Origin: Aequorivita capsosiphonis DSM 23843
GTDB lineage: Bacteria; Bacteroidota; Bacteroidia; Flavobacteriales; Flavobacteriaceae
Assembly (NCBI RefSeq): GCF_000429125.1
Contig: NZ_AUBG01000001.1
Span: 124,001-188,000 of the forward strand
Length of the DNA: 64,000 bases
Direction: 5' to 3'
A model generated the notes under the pieces. That model worked only from the letters and a program-made list of their open reading frames with translations. It was not told where the DNA came from and made no database searches. This document shows, one piece after another, positions 1 through 8,410 of the stretch (positions are counted from its first letter, which is position 1; every line of letters starts with the position of its first letter). Both the position numbers and the translations under genes were made by a program.

Positions 1-2
1 TA

Positions 3-755
3 AGTGCAGAGATGGATGTATATCCGCACACAAATTTTCACGCCATTCCCAGAAGCGAAACTCAGACCGCAGTAGTTATGGAAAATGCAGATCCCGAAGG
101 AATGGGACGAATAAAAGTACAATTTGCTTGGCAAAAACGCTTTGGCGGTATCTCTCCTTGGTTGCGAATTGTTACCCCACATTCAGGTGGCGATAAAGGT
201 TTTCACTTTATCCCTGAAAACGGCGAAGAGGTGCTAATAGGTTTTGAGGGTGGAAATGCGGAGCGACCTTATGTTATGGGTTCGCTATATCACGGCAGTC
301 ATAGACCTGCAAGTTGGAAAACAGACATGAACGATATTAAGGCCATTCGTACCCGTAGTGGACATACCATTGAACTAAATGACAGTAACGGTGGAGAATC
401 CATCACTATAAGCGATAAAGGGGGAAATATCATCCACTTTAATACCGCCACAAAGAACATTACTATTTCTGCTCCTGAAACTATGGAATTCAACGCAAAG
501 AATATGAAATTTAATGTGCAGGAGGATATGGAAATTGACGTTGGTAAGAACAAAACAGAAACTATTCATGAACATCATAAAATTTCTGCTAACCAGAGTA
601 CGGAGGAAATAAATGAAAAGAAATCTGTGCAATCCAAAAAGATGGAACACATCGCCAATGATGTACTCATAAAGACCAACAGCGGAAAAATGCTATTGGA
701 CAGCAAAGGAAAACTGACCTTGCAAAGTGGAGAACAAGTAGATTACGGAGATTAA
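3..755 (+). CDS. vgrG: T6SS spike protein VgrG (TssI), 3' part
   Basis: This is the C-terminal part of VgrG, the trimeric spike at the tip of the type VI secretion needle that carries effectors. The frame is open to the window edge, so the gene begins outside. The first visible ATG (base 12) is internal, because VgrG proteins are roughly 600 residues and only about 250 are seen. The gp5-like OB-fold is recognisable from EGMGRIKVQFAW through NGEEVLIGFEGGNAERPYV and GSLYHG. After it comes a repetitive polar stretch (GHTIELNDS, SITISDKGGN, NITISAPE, KTNSGKMLLDSKGKLTLQSG) typical of the beta-helical shaft. The next gene starts 11 bases after the stop and has a PAAR-like N-terminus, which fits a spike, tip and cargo order. 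Confidence 0.93.
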   Translation, partial: SAEMDVYPHTNFHAIPRSETQTAVVMENADPEGMGRIKVQFAWQKRFGGISPWLRIVTPHSGGDKGFHFIPENGEEVLIGFEGGNAERPYVMGSLYHGSHRPASWKTDMNDIKAIRTRSGHTIELNDSNGGESITISDKGGNIIHFNTATKNITISAPETMEFNAKNMKFNVQEDMEIDVGKNKTETIHEHHKISANQSTEEINEKKSVQSKKMEHIANDVLIKTNSGKMLLDSKGKLTLQSGEQVDYGD

Positions 756-766
756 AAAGAAAGATT

Positions 767-3163
767 ATGGCAAGAAGATATTATTTAACGGAAGCAGGAC
801 AGCTAAAATGTACCTTAGGATCAGCACCTGGAAAAATTAAAGTCACTTCCCAAAGCAAACTGACTATAAAAAACAAGTTACAAGCTACAAAGGACGATAA
901 ACTCTTTGAGCCTCCCTTTTTTGGTACCTGTAGTTGCAATTCGCAAAACCCACCTTGCCAGCCCGCTTTGCAGGAATGGCAATTCACAAGCAAAAAAAGT
1001 GCTAGGGGACAAAAGTCTTTTATAATGGACGACTCCCAGATACAATGTAATAAGGGAGGTTTAATAACGGTAGAAAATTCAGGCCAGAAATTGGCGGGAA
1101 CAGGTAAGGAAGAAACCGAACTTGATAAAAAATACGCAAAACTGCAGGGAGAGATAATTTTTGTTAATGGGTATTTTAGTCCGGCATGGGGCGGAAGACT
1201 CAATGCCATTTTTGATATCCATCCAGACAAGGATAAACCAGAATGGTTTCGCTCACACAATACAAATGAAGCGAATAGAATTGATGAAAAAGACTATTTA
1301 ACCGATGTTCAGCTAGACGAAATAAATAACATGACTGAGGCCGAAATAGAAGCCGATAGAAAAAATAAAGCCTATAAGCTGCCATTCAAGGTTCCAAAAG
1401 GAATCGAATATATGGAAACTACTGTACCATTTCCCATAACAGGTTTTCCGTCTATACCGATGCCACCATTGCACATAAAAATACCATACGTTAAATGGGG
1501 ACCTAAATATATTGATAAGTCTTCTGACTTGAAGCCAATTCCCCAGTTAACACAAAAAGAAATAAAAGATCTTTATTGGGGCTATTGGAACAAACTAGGT
1601 AATAAAATGAAGGCTACAGAAAATTATGCCGAATATTTTAATGCAGCGCATAATGAGCATTTTGTAAACGGCTCCCACGGGCTAGGGTCAAATGCTGCCC
1701 ACCGTATAGATCACGGAATAGCCTTGGGATACCATTGGGCTAAACACAATTGGCATATTAAGACCAAAACAGAAGTGGATGATGGAAAGGAAGAACAACC
1801 CTATATTGAAAGTGATTCCCCAAATTATAGACCCATCACTATTGTAATGCACAGTCAAGGAAACGCACCTGGCGTTGGGATCGCTTTAGGTATTTTAAAA
1901 TATGCGAAGGAGAAGGAATGGGAACAGATACCTTTAAACTTAATTTATTTGGGCGTACACCAACCAAAAAATTTATGGGAAGAGGAATATGAAGCTTACA
2001 TAAATGCGAAAGTTAAATATTACGGCGTGAATAAAAACTTTTGGGACGGTTATATTAACTCTCCCTTCTTAAAAGAAGATAAAAAAGTTGAGGGATTCCT
2101 CAATGGGTTATCAGAACTTTTTGATCCCAAATATCACAAGCTGCGACATAAACGTGGCATTTATGAACATCTGTGGGAAATTACAGATTTCCAGGCGCTT
2201 GCTGAACGTGCCGTACAATTTACCTTTACCAATGACCGAGGCGATCTCGTTTCCGTGGATGGGGATATACCTTATATAAGTAGTGCTTGTAATCCAATAC
2301 CAGATAATACGCTTTATAGTGTCGAATTTTTTGCCAAAGCTATTCCAGAAGATTATCCCACAGTACAAGGCAAGGAGATAATCAACTTAGAAGCTGGCGG
2401 GTCGCTGGTTATTCCGCCCTATGCCGCGATTCCTCGTTTAGAAGCGGTTGAAGACCCCACCGAGGATGATGGCGTGCGTATCGATCCTTGGGAAGATTAC
2501 CGCAGTGTGGCCACAGACTGGGGCAATGCCTATAGCAATTTTAACCAATTTGTAGTATCAAAAAACATGACCTTTCTGGATTACCTTTTCCCAGTTAAAA
2601 AATATCTTGAATATCGCAGTGATAAAATAAAAGCCAAAAGACTCCACAGGCACGCACTTTACTCTTACGGCCGTATCCAGGAAGCCGACCTCTACGCCCA
2701 CTTTAGCCCAGTGGAGTTTATTCTGGACGACAAACTCCTAAAGACCGACGATTTCAAAGATGCCCTTGGCGATGAAAATATTTGGGATCGACTTAAAAAA
2801 TTGGGCGGAGATCGGTTTTATAGGGTGGAGTATGATAAAGATCCAAATGAAATGTCGGAGGAAGAAAAGCGAATGAATGAAAAAACGTATGTAGAAGGCA
2901 AGGGTTTAGAAAGAATGATTATGACGAGTATTTCTGAAAATGAATACGTTACAAACGTCTTAAAAGCTTATGTCGATGGCGACAAAAGTGCAGAGGAACA
3001 ATTATATCACGAACCAATTAGAAGTGATAAAGAAATGGAGCGTATCCAAAAGCTTTTTGGTAGCGATGCGAAAAATGAAATTAATAAACAATTGTTAAAA
3101 GATATGGAAGTTAAACGCGATAATACTCGTGTGGTCACACCTCCTATACCTCCAATAAAATAA
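767..3163 (+). CDS. T6SS effector: DUF4280 PAAR-like N-terminus fused to an alpha/beta-hydrolase (lipase-like) domain and a variable tip
   Basis: This is a 798-residue specialised effector. Residues 1-110 resemble DUF4280 PAAR-like proteins (QLKCTLGSAPGKIKV, paired Cys in TCSCNSQNPPCQPALQEW, SQIQCNKGG), which would sharpen the VgrG tip. From about residue 127 a hydrolase-like domain starts (EIIFVNGYF). The likely nucleophile elbow is Ser363 in VMHSQGN, close to GxSxG but with Met in the first position. I infer a lipase/phospholipase acting on the target envelope. Residues 580-798, from SVATDWGN on, are duplicated three more times downstream, each beside a lipoprotein gene. Within this tip the segment around residues 690-745 is the variable part; the last ~50 residues (SDKEMERIQK, GSDAKNEIN, KRDNT) are conserved. 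The stop is 3 bases before the immunity gene. The fold assignment is moderate; the T6SS effector role is well supported by context. Confidence 0.82.
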   Translation: MARRYYLTEAGQLKCTLGSAPGKIKVTSQSKLTIKNKLQATKDDKLFEPPFFGTCSCNSQNPPCQPALQEWQFTSKKSARGQKSFIMDDSQIQCNKGGLITVENSGQKLAGTGKEETELDKKYAKLQGEIIFVNGYFSPAWGGRLNAIFDIHPDKDKPEWFRSHNTNEANRIDEKDYLTDVQLDEINNMTEAEIEADRKNKAYKLPFKVPKGIEYMETTVPFPITGFPSIPMPPLHIKIPYVKWGPKYIDKSSDLKPIPQLTQKEIKDLYWGYWNKLGNKMKATENYAEYFNAAHNEHFVNGSHGLGSNAAHRIDHGIALGYHWAKHNWHIKTKTEVDDGKEEQPYIESDSPNYRPITIVMHSQGNAPGVGIALGILKYAKEKEWEQIPLNLIYLGVHQPKNLWEEEYEAYINAKVKYYGVNKNFWDGYINSPFLKEDKKVEGFLNGLSELFDPKYHKLRHKRGIYEHLWEITDFQALAERAVQFTFTNDRGDLVSVDGDIPYISSACNPIPDNTLYSVEFFAKAIPEDYPTVQGKEIINLEAGGSLVIPPYAAIPRLEAVEDPTEDDGVRIDPWEDYRSVATDWGNAYSNFNQFVVSKNMTFLDYLFPVKKYLEYRSDKIKAKRLHRHALYSYGRIQEADLYAHFSPVEFILDDKLLKTDDFKDALGDENIWDRLKKLGGDRFYRVEYDKDPNEMSEEEKRMNEKTYVEGKGLERMIMTSISENEYVTNVLKAYVDGDKSAEEQLYHEPIRSDKEMERIQKLFGSDAKNEINKQLLKDMEVKRDNTRVVTPPIPPIK

Positions 3164-3166
3164 TCA

Positions 3167-4228
3167 ATGAAAAATCGACTATTAATTCTAAGCATATTTT
3201 TAACTTTTGTAAACTGTGTAATGAAACCACAAGAAAAACAAATGAACGAAAAAGAATATAAGGAATTATCTAATAATTCTGCAAGCATCAATTATGAGAT
3301 TAGAGAGTTAGTTGATAAAGACCACGGAATAAAATATTTTCTTTATGAATCAATAAATAAGAATTTAATCGTGAAAGCATTTTATGATCCTTTGGATGCA
3401 GATTATATTGCTTATGCTTTAAAGTTAAATGTTTTAGGAGATAAAGTTGATAAGTTCAATACAAATCGAATCTTAAAAGATGGCACAGACTGGACAAGTG
3501 ATAAATTCTCCAATTGGGTAATTAATGGAGACACAACTCAATATGTTTATGTAAAACCGATAACCAAAAAGGAGGAAAAAGATTCTGATAAGTGGCTCGA
3601 AACATTTTTAAAACTATATAATAGAGCTAGCGACATATATATATATTCGGGTTTAGGGGAGTATTATTTTAAGATTGAAGACAAATGGCACAAATTAGGC
3701 TACAATAAAATAGCTAACAGTGAATTCAACAAAAAGTATCCTGAAAAATTTTCAGATGTCCGTATGCTCGAGCTAAAAGACCAATTTCCTGACCTATATC
3801 TTCCACCTGCAGAGCGCGACACCATCCTTATAAAACAGGTTAAATACATTTCCAAGTTCTTTGAAAAGTCTGACCGCGGCGATGCTTTTAACTATTCCGC
3901 GGGATGGTGGTATTTCGATATTTATATGCCGGGCGGCGATACGTTAAAAATAAAACGCTTTGCCTCCTTCCGCGATCCGGAGATGAAGCTCTACAAAATT
4001 CCAAAAGAACTTGGCGGCCGAGACGACGTTCTTTTTATTATCCAAGAGCCGAACGAGATCCATCCAGAGCAGACAGGCGGAATGTACGTGATCCGTCCCA
4101 AAAATTACAAGGAAACCCCGCAATACAAAGAACAGGAAGCTAAAGAGCTAGAAAAGGAAAAAAAGCAGAAGCAAAAGAAGAGCCAAGAAGCGGTAAGGAA
4201 AAGACGAAGCTTTTTACCGGAGCAATAA
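3167..4228 (+). CDS. Lipoprotein, predicted immunity protein for the full-length effector (unit A)
   Basis: This 353-residue lipoprotein has a lipobox ending at Cys17 (LTFVNC) followed by MKPQE, which is constant in all four copies. It begins 3 bases after the effector stop, the usual layout of a T6SS effector-immunity pair. Residues ~25-190 are specific to this copy. From DVRMLELKDQFPDLY to the end (FEKSDRGDAFNYSAGWWYF, GGMYVIRPKNYKETP, a Lys/Glu-rich tail) it is nearly identical to the other copies. A periplasm-facing lipoprotein would protect against an effector that acts on the cell envelope. No known domain is recognised, so the immunity role is inferred from position, pairing and the co-variation with the tips. 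Confidence 0.8.
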   Translation: MKNRLLILSIFLTFVNCVMKPQEKQMNEKEYKELSNNSASINYEIRELVDKDHGIKYFLYESINKNLIVKAFYDPLDADYIAYALKLNVLGDKVDKFNTNRILKDGTDWTSDKFSNWVINGDTTQYVYVKPITKKEEKDSDKWLETFLKLYNRASDIYIYSGLGEYYFKIEDKWHKLGYNKIANSEFNKKYPEKFSDVRMLELKDQFPDLYLPPAERDTILIKQVKYISKFFEKSDRGDAFNYSAGWWYFDIYMPGGDTLKIKRFASFRDPEMKLYKIPKELGGRDDVLFIIQEPNEIHPEQTGGMYVIRPKNYKETPQYKEQEAKELEKEKKQKQKKSQEAVRKRRSFLPEQ

Positions 4229-4292
4229 AAGCGTCGCCACAGACTGGGGCAATGCCTATAGCAATTTTAACCAATTTGTAGTATCAAAAAAC

Positions 4293-4895
4293 ATGACCTT
4301 TCTGGATTATCTTTTCCCCGTTAAAAAATATCTTGAGTATCGCAGTGATAAAACAAAAGCCAAAAGACTCCACAGGCACGCACTTTACTCTTACGGCCGT
4401 ATCCAGGAAGCCGACCTCTACGCCCACTTTAGCCCAGTAGAGTTTATTCTAGACGACAAACTCCTTAAGACAAAAGATTTCAAAGATGCCCTCGGCGATG
4501 AAAATATTTGGGACCGACTTAAGAAATTGGGCGGGGATCGGTTTTATAGGGTGCAATATAAAAGGAATGAAACCGATGATGAACCATCTCCGGAACAAAA
4601 AAGAATCAAAGAAAAAGATTATGTTGAAGGCAAGGGTTTAGAAAGGATGATTGTGACGAGCATCGCAGAAAATGCTTACGTTGCCAATGTTATAAAGGCC
4701 TATGTTGACGGAGACAAAAATGCAGAAGCACAATTATATCACGAACCCACTAAAAGTGATAAGGAAATGGAGCGCATCCAAAAACTATTTGGTAGCGACG
4801 CGAAAAATGAAATTAACAAGCAAATATTAAAAGATATGGAAGTTAAACGCGATAACACAACAGTAGTTAAACCTCTTATATATCACATAAAATAG
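4293..4895 (+). CDS. Orphan effector tip, unit B
   Basis: This 200-residue frame is homologous to the last part of the effector at 767-3163 but lacks the PAAR-like and hydrolase domains. Homology begins upstream of the ATG, at 4230 (SVATDWGN), immediately after the previous lipoprotein stop. Those first 21 codons contain no usual start, since the codon matching GTG in the parent is GTC here. Translation could only begin at 4293 (MTFLDYLFPVKKY), and no ribosome-binding site is obvious. The first ~85 residues are almost identical to the parent. The segment from YKRNETDDEPSPEQK to YHEPTKS differs, and the end is again conserved. It is most simply a silent donor cassette. Confidence 0.7.
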   Translation: MTFLDYLFPVKKYLEYRSDKTKAKRLHRHALYSYGRIQEADLYAHFSPVEFILDDKLLKTKDFKDALGDENIWDRLKKLGGDRFYRVQYKRNETDDEPSPEQKRIKEKDYVEGKGLERMIVTSIAENAYVANVIKAYVDGDKNAEAQLYHEPTKSDKEMERIQKLFGSDAKNEINKQILKDMEVKRDNTTVVKPLIYHIK

Positions 4896-4899
4896 AGTT

Positions 4900-6000
4900 A
4901 TGAAAAATCATCTATTAATATTAGGCATTTTTTTACTCTTTATAAGCTGCAAAATGAAACCACAGGAAAATCAAATTGACACTAAAGAATATCATGAACC
5001 CTACAACCATCACGGAAGTGAAAACTATGGAATTTCTACAATATTCTCAAAAGAATTTGAAACATTAAAATTATATTTAAACAAAGAGAATAATGAGATA
5101 ATAGTTCCTGGAAAAACGAATCCTGCTGATAAACAAAATAGCCAATCAAAACGATTGAAGGTTTCTGCTTTCGGAGTTATAATGGAGCATGGTCTTACCA
5201 ATGCAGGTGCTCTCAGTGATGGTACATTGAAAGGTTTCGATTTTTATTCTAATTGGATCATTAATGGTGATACTACCAAGTATAAATATACAGATGCATT
5301 TACAAATAATAAAGTGAATGATCCATATGAATACAAAAACAGCGAAACAAATTTCGAGAAATGGAAGAAAAAATTCGAAGAATTGTACCAAAAAGCAAGT
5401 TATGTCTATAGGGATGGTAGTTTCTATTATTTAAAAGGGGAGAACAATGAGTGGTTTTTTATGAAAGCAAAATTTGCAGAAAAACCAGAAGATTTTCCCA
5501 AACAATATCCTGCAAAAGAAGACCAAGACGTTCGAATGCTCGAGCTAAAAGACCAATTTCCTGATCTATATCTTCCACCGGCAGAGCGCGACACCATCCT
5601 TATAAAACAGGTTAAATACATTTCCAAGTTCTTTGAAAAGTCTGATCGTGGCGATGCCTTTAACTACTCTGCCGGTTGGTGGTATTTTGATCTTTATATG
5701 CCGGGCGGAGATACGCTAAAGATAAAACGCTTTGCCTCCTTCCGCGATCCCGAAATGAAACTCTAGAAAATCCCCAAGGAACTCGGTGGTAGGGAAGATG
5801 TGCTTTTTATAATCCAAGAGCCCAATGAAATCCACCCTGAGCAGGTTGGTGGAATGTACGTGATCCGTCCAAAAAACTACAAGGAAACTCCACAGTACAA
5901 AGCACAGGAAGCGAAGGAACAGGAAAAGGACAAAGAACGTAAACAAAAAGAAAGCCAAGAAGCGGTAAAGAAAAGACGGAGCTTTTTGCCGGAGGAATAA
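4900..6000 (+). pseudogene. Immunity lipoprotein, unit B, interrupted by a nonsense codon
   Basis: This is a paralogue of the other array lipoproteins (MKNHLLILGIF, lipobox LFISC at Cys17, then MKPQE) with its own variable region to about residue 200. In the conserved half the Tyr codon TAT of MKLYKIPKE is TAG at 5764-5766. That leaves a 288-residue product missing the last ~78 residues. The reading frame after the stop is intact to 6000 and still matches the other copies closely, so the mutation looks recent. It is unknown whether the truncated protein still protects. The gene sits 4 bases after orphan tip B. Confidence 0.82.
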
Positions 6001-6004
6001 AAGT

Positions 6005-6670
6005 GTGGCCACAGACTGGGGCAATGCCTATAGCAATTTTAACCAATTTGTAGTATCAAAAAACATGACCTTTCTGGATTATCTTTTCCCTGTTAAAAAA
6101 TATCTTGAATATCGCAGTGATAAAATAAAAGCCAAAAGACTCCACAGGCACGCACTTTACTCTTACGGCCGAATACAGGAAGCAGATCTCTACGCCCACT
6201 TTAGCCCAGTAGAGTTTATTCTAGACGACAAACTCCTTAAGACCGAAGATTTCAACGATGCCCTTGGCGATGAAAATATTTGGGACCGACTTAAGAAATT
6301 GGGCGGGGATCGGTTTTATAGAGTGGAGTATCCGAAGAATAAAGATGGTAAAGAAATGGCTTATGAGGATCGTCGTATAGAAGACAAAAAATACGTCGAA
6401 GACACCAAAAATATTAAAAAATATATTGATACCTCAATTGCAGATAATAACTATGTAAAAAATGTCATAAAGACATATGTTGACGCTGACAAAAATGCGG
6501 AAAAAGAACTATATCACGAACCCACAAAAAGTGATAAGGAAATGCAACGTATTCAAAAAATACTTGGTAGCGATGCTAAAAATGAAATTAACAACCAGTT
6601 ACTAAAGAATATGGAAGTAAAAAGAGATAATACACGGGTCGCGCCCCCATCAGTGCCATTAAAAAATTAA
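6005..6670 (+). CDS. Orphan effector tip, unit C
   Basis: This is a third copy of the effector C-terminus. Unlike units B and D it keeps a GTG at the second codon of the repeat (6005). A purine run GGAGGA at 5991-5996, inside the previous gene's end, lies about 8 bases upstream, so a 221-residue product starting ATDWGN is possible. The next ATG is at 6065 (MTFLDYLF). The variable part runs from YPKNKDGKEMAYEDRR to NAEKELYHEP. The final section (SDKEMQRIQKILGSDAKNEIN) is conserved. No enzymatic domain is present. It may be a stored tip, or a small protein of its own. Confidence 0.7.
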   Translation: MATDWGNAYSNFNQFVVSKNMTFLDYLFPVKKYLEYRSDKIKAKRLHRHALYSYGRIQEADLYAHFSPVEFILDDKLLKTEDFNDALGDENIWDRLKKLGGDRFYRVEYPKNKDGKEMAYEDRRIEDKKYVEDTKNIKKYIDTSIADNNYVKNVIKTYVDADKNAEKELYHEPTKSDKEMQRIQKILGSDAKNEINNQLLKNMEVKRDNTRVAPPSVPLKN

Positions 6671-6674
6671 ATTT

Positions 6675-7739
6675 ATGAAAAATCATTTAATGATATTAAG
6701 TATTTTTTTAATTCTCTTAAGTTGCAATATGAAACCACAAGAAAAAGAAATAAACGTAAAAGAGTATTTAGAATTAGATAAAAATCTTAAATCAGAGCTG
6801 TATGAAGTTGGGATAATCTTACAAAATAATTTTATTATCTCAGAACTTTTATTAGATAAGAATGAGAAAAAGATAAATATTTTTGGAAAATCCTATGCTT
6901 CAGAAAATGATGAAAGCATAAATCACCGATATAAAATCTCTCTTTTCGGAGAACTATATGACCAAGGACCTGTTTACACTATTTTAAAAGACGGAACTCT
7001 ATGGTATACAAACGAATATAACAATTGGATAATTAATGGTGATACTGCATCATACAAGTATAAAGATCCATTAAACTCCGCTGAAAAAACGGATTTTAAC
7101 AAATGGATAAAGAAGTTTAAATCACTCTATGAAGAAGCGTCTTATGTCTATTTGTTCAGTAGCGATTATTTTTTTAAAATAAATAATGAATGGTTCATAG
7201 TGGCCGATACTTTAAAGGAAAGCCCTATGGATTTTCGCAAACAATATCCTGCCAAAGAAGACCAGGACGTCCGTATGGTCAAGCTAAAAGACCAATTTCC
7301 TGATCTATATGTTTCTCCTGCAGACCGTGACACAAGCCTAATAAAACAAATAAAATACACCTCTACATTTTTTGAGAAGTCGGACCGTGGCGATGCTTTT
7401 AACTATTCCGCAGGTTGGTGGTATTTCGACATTTATATGCCGGGCGGCGATACCCTAAAGATAAAACGCTTTGCCTCCTTCCGCGATCCCGAAATGAAAC
7501 TCTATAAAATCCCCAAGGAACTCGGTGGCAGGGAAGATGTACTTTTTATCATCCAAGAGCCCAATGAAATCCACCCTGAGCAGGTTGGTGGAATGTACGT
7601 AATCCGTCCAAAAAACTATAAGGAAACCCCACAATATAAAGAACAGGAAGCGAAGGAATTGGAAAAAGAAAAAAAGCAGAAACAAAAAGAAAGTCAAGAA
7701 GCGGTAAGGAAAAGACGGAACTTTTTGCCGGAGGAATAA
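6675..7739 (+). CDS. Lipoprotein, predicted immunity protein, unit C
   Basis: This intact 354-residue lipoprotein has signal MKNHLMILSIFLILLSC with the lipobox Cys at 17, followed by NMKPQEKE. Its N-terminal half (VGIILQNNFIISELLLDKN and following) is unlike the neighbours. The half from DQDVRMVKLKDQFPDLY on is shared. It starts 4 bases after tip C. Keeping an intact immunity gene beside a silent tip would protect against sister strains using that tip, which is an inference. The tail is strongly charged (KEKKQKQKESQEAVRKRR). Confidence 0.78.
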   Translation: MKNHLMILSIFLILLSCNMKPQEKEINVKEYLELDKNLKSELYEVGIILQNNFIISELLLDKNEKKINIFGKSYASENDESINHRYKISLFGELYDQGPVYTILKDGTLWYTNEYNNWIINGDTASYKYKDPLNSAEKTDFNKWIKKFKSLYEEASYVYLFSSDYFFKINNEWFIVADTLKESPMDFRKQYPAKEDQDVRMVKLKDQFPDLYVSPADRDTSLIKQIKYTSTFFEKSDRGDAFNYSAGWWYFDIYMPGGDTLKIKRFASFRDPEMKLYKIPKELGGREDVLFIIQEPNEIHPEQVGGMYVIRPKNYKETPQYKEQEAKELEKEKKQKQKESQEAVRKRRNFLPEE

Positions 7740-7803
7740 AAGCGTCGCCACAGACTGGGGCAATGCCTATAGCAATTTTAACCAATTTGTAGTATCAAAA
7801 AAC

Positions 7804-8406
7804 ATGACCTTTCTGGATTATCTTTTCCCCGTTAAAAAATATCTTGAATATCGCAGTGATAAAATAAAAGCCAAAAGACTCCACAGGCACGCACTTTACT
7901 CTTACGGCCGCATCCAAGAAGCAGATCTCTACGCCCACTTTAGCCCAGTAGAGTTTATTCTGGACGATAAGCTCCTAAAGACAAAAGACTTTAAAGACGC
8001 CCTTGGCGATGAAAATATTTGGGGCCGACTTAAGAAATTGGGAAATGATCGGTTTTATAGAGTGGAGTATGGTGACCCGGAGGACATTGTTTCAATGTCC
8101 TCAGAAGATATTCGTATTAAAGAAAAAAAATATGTTGAAGAAGACGGAAGAGAATTGCTAATCGACACAAATATTTCTGAAAATGCTTATGTTACTAACG
8201 TTTTGGAAGCATATGTCGATGGAAATAAAGAAGCTGAGAAAAAATTATATCACGAACCTTCTAAAAGCGATAAGGAAATGCAACGAATTCAAAAATTGCT
8301 TGGTAGCGATGCGAAAAATGAAATTAATAAACAATTGTTAAAAGACATGGAAATAAAGCGGGACAATACCCGTGTCGCTAAACCAGCTATACCACCTAAA
8401 CAATAA
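7804..8406 (+). CDS. Orphan effector tip, unit D
   Basis: This is the fourth copy of the effector C-terminus, 200 residues from the first ATG. Homology begins at 7741, one base after the previous stop, and the GTG position is GTC as in unit B. The conserved head runs to about DRFYRVEYG. The variable section (DPEDIVSMSSEDIRIKEK to EAEKKLYHEP) is distinct. The conserved end reads KSDKEMQRIQKLLGSDAKN and KRDNTRVAKPAIPPKQ. It has no hydrolase domain and no clear ribosome-binding site, so expression is uncertain. Confidence 0.68.
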   Translation: MTFLDYLFPVKKYLEYRSDKIKAKRLHRHALYSYGRIQEADLYAHFSPVEFILDDKLLKTKDFKDALGDENIWGRLKKLGNDRFYRVEYGDPEDIVSMSSEDIRIKEKKYVEEDGRELLIDTNISENAYVTNVLEAYVDGNKEAEKKLYHEPSKSDKEMQRIQKLLGSDAKNEINKQLLKDMEIKRDNTRVAKPAIPPKQ

Positions 8407-8410
8407 GTTT

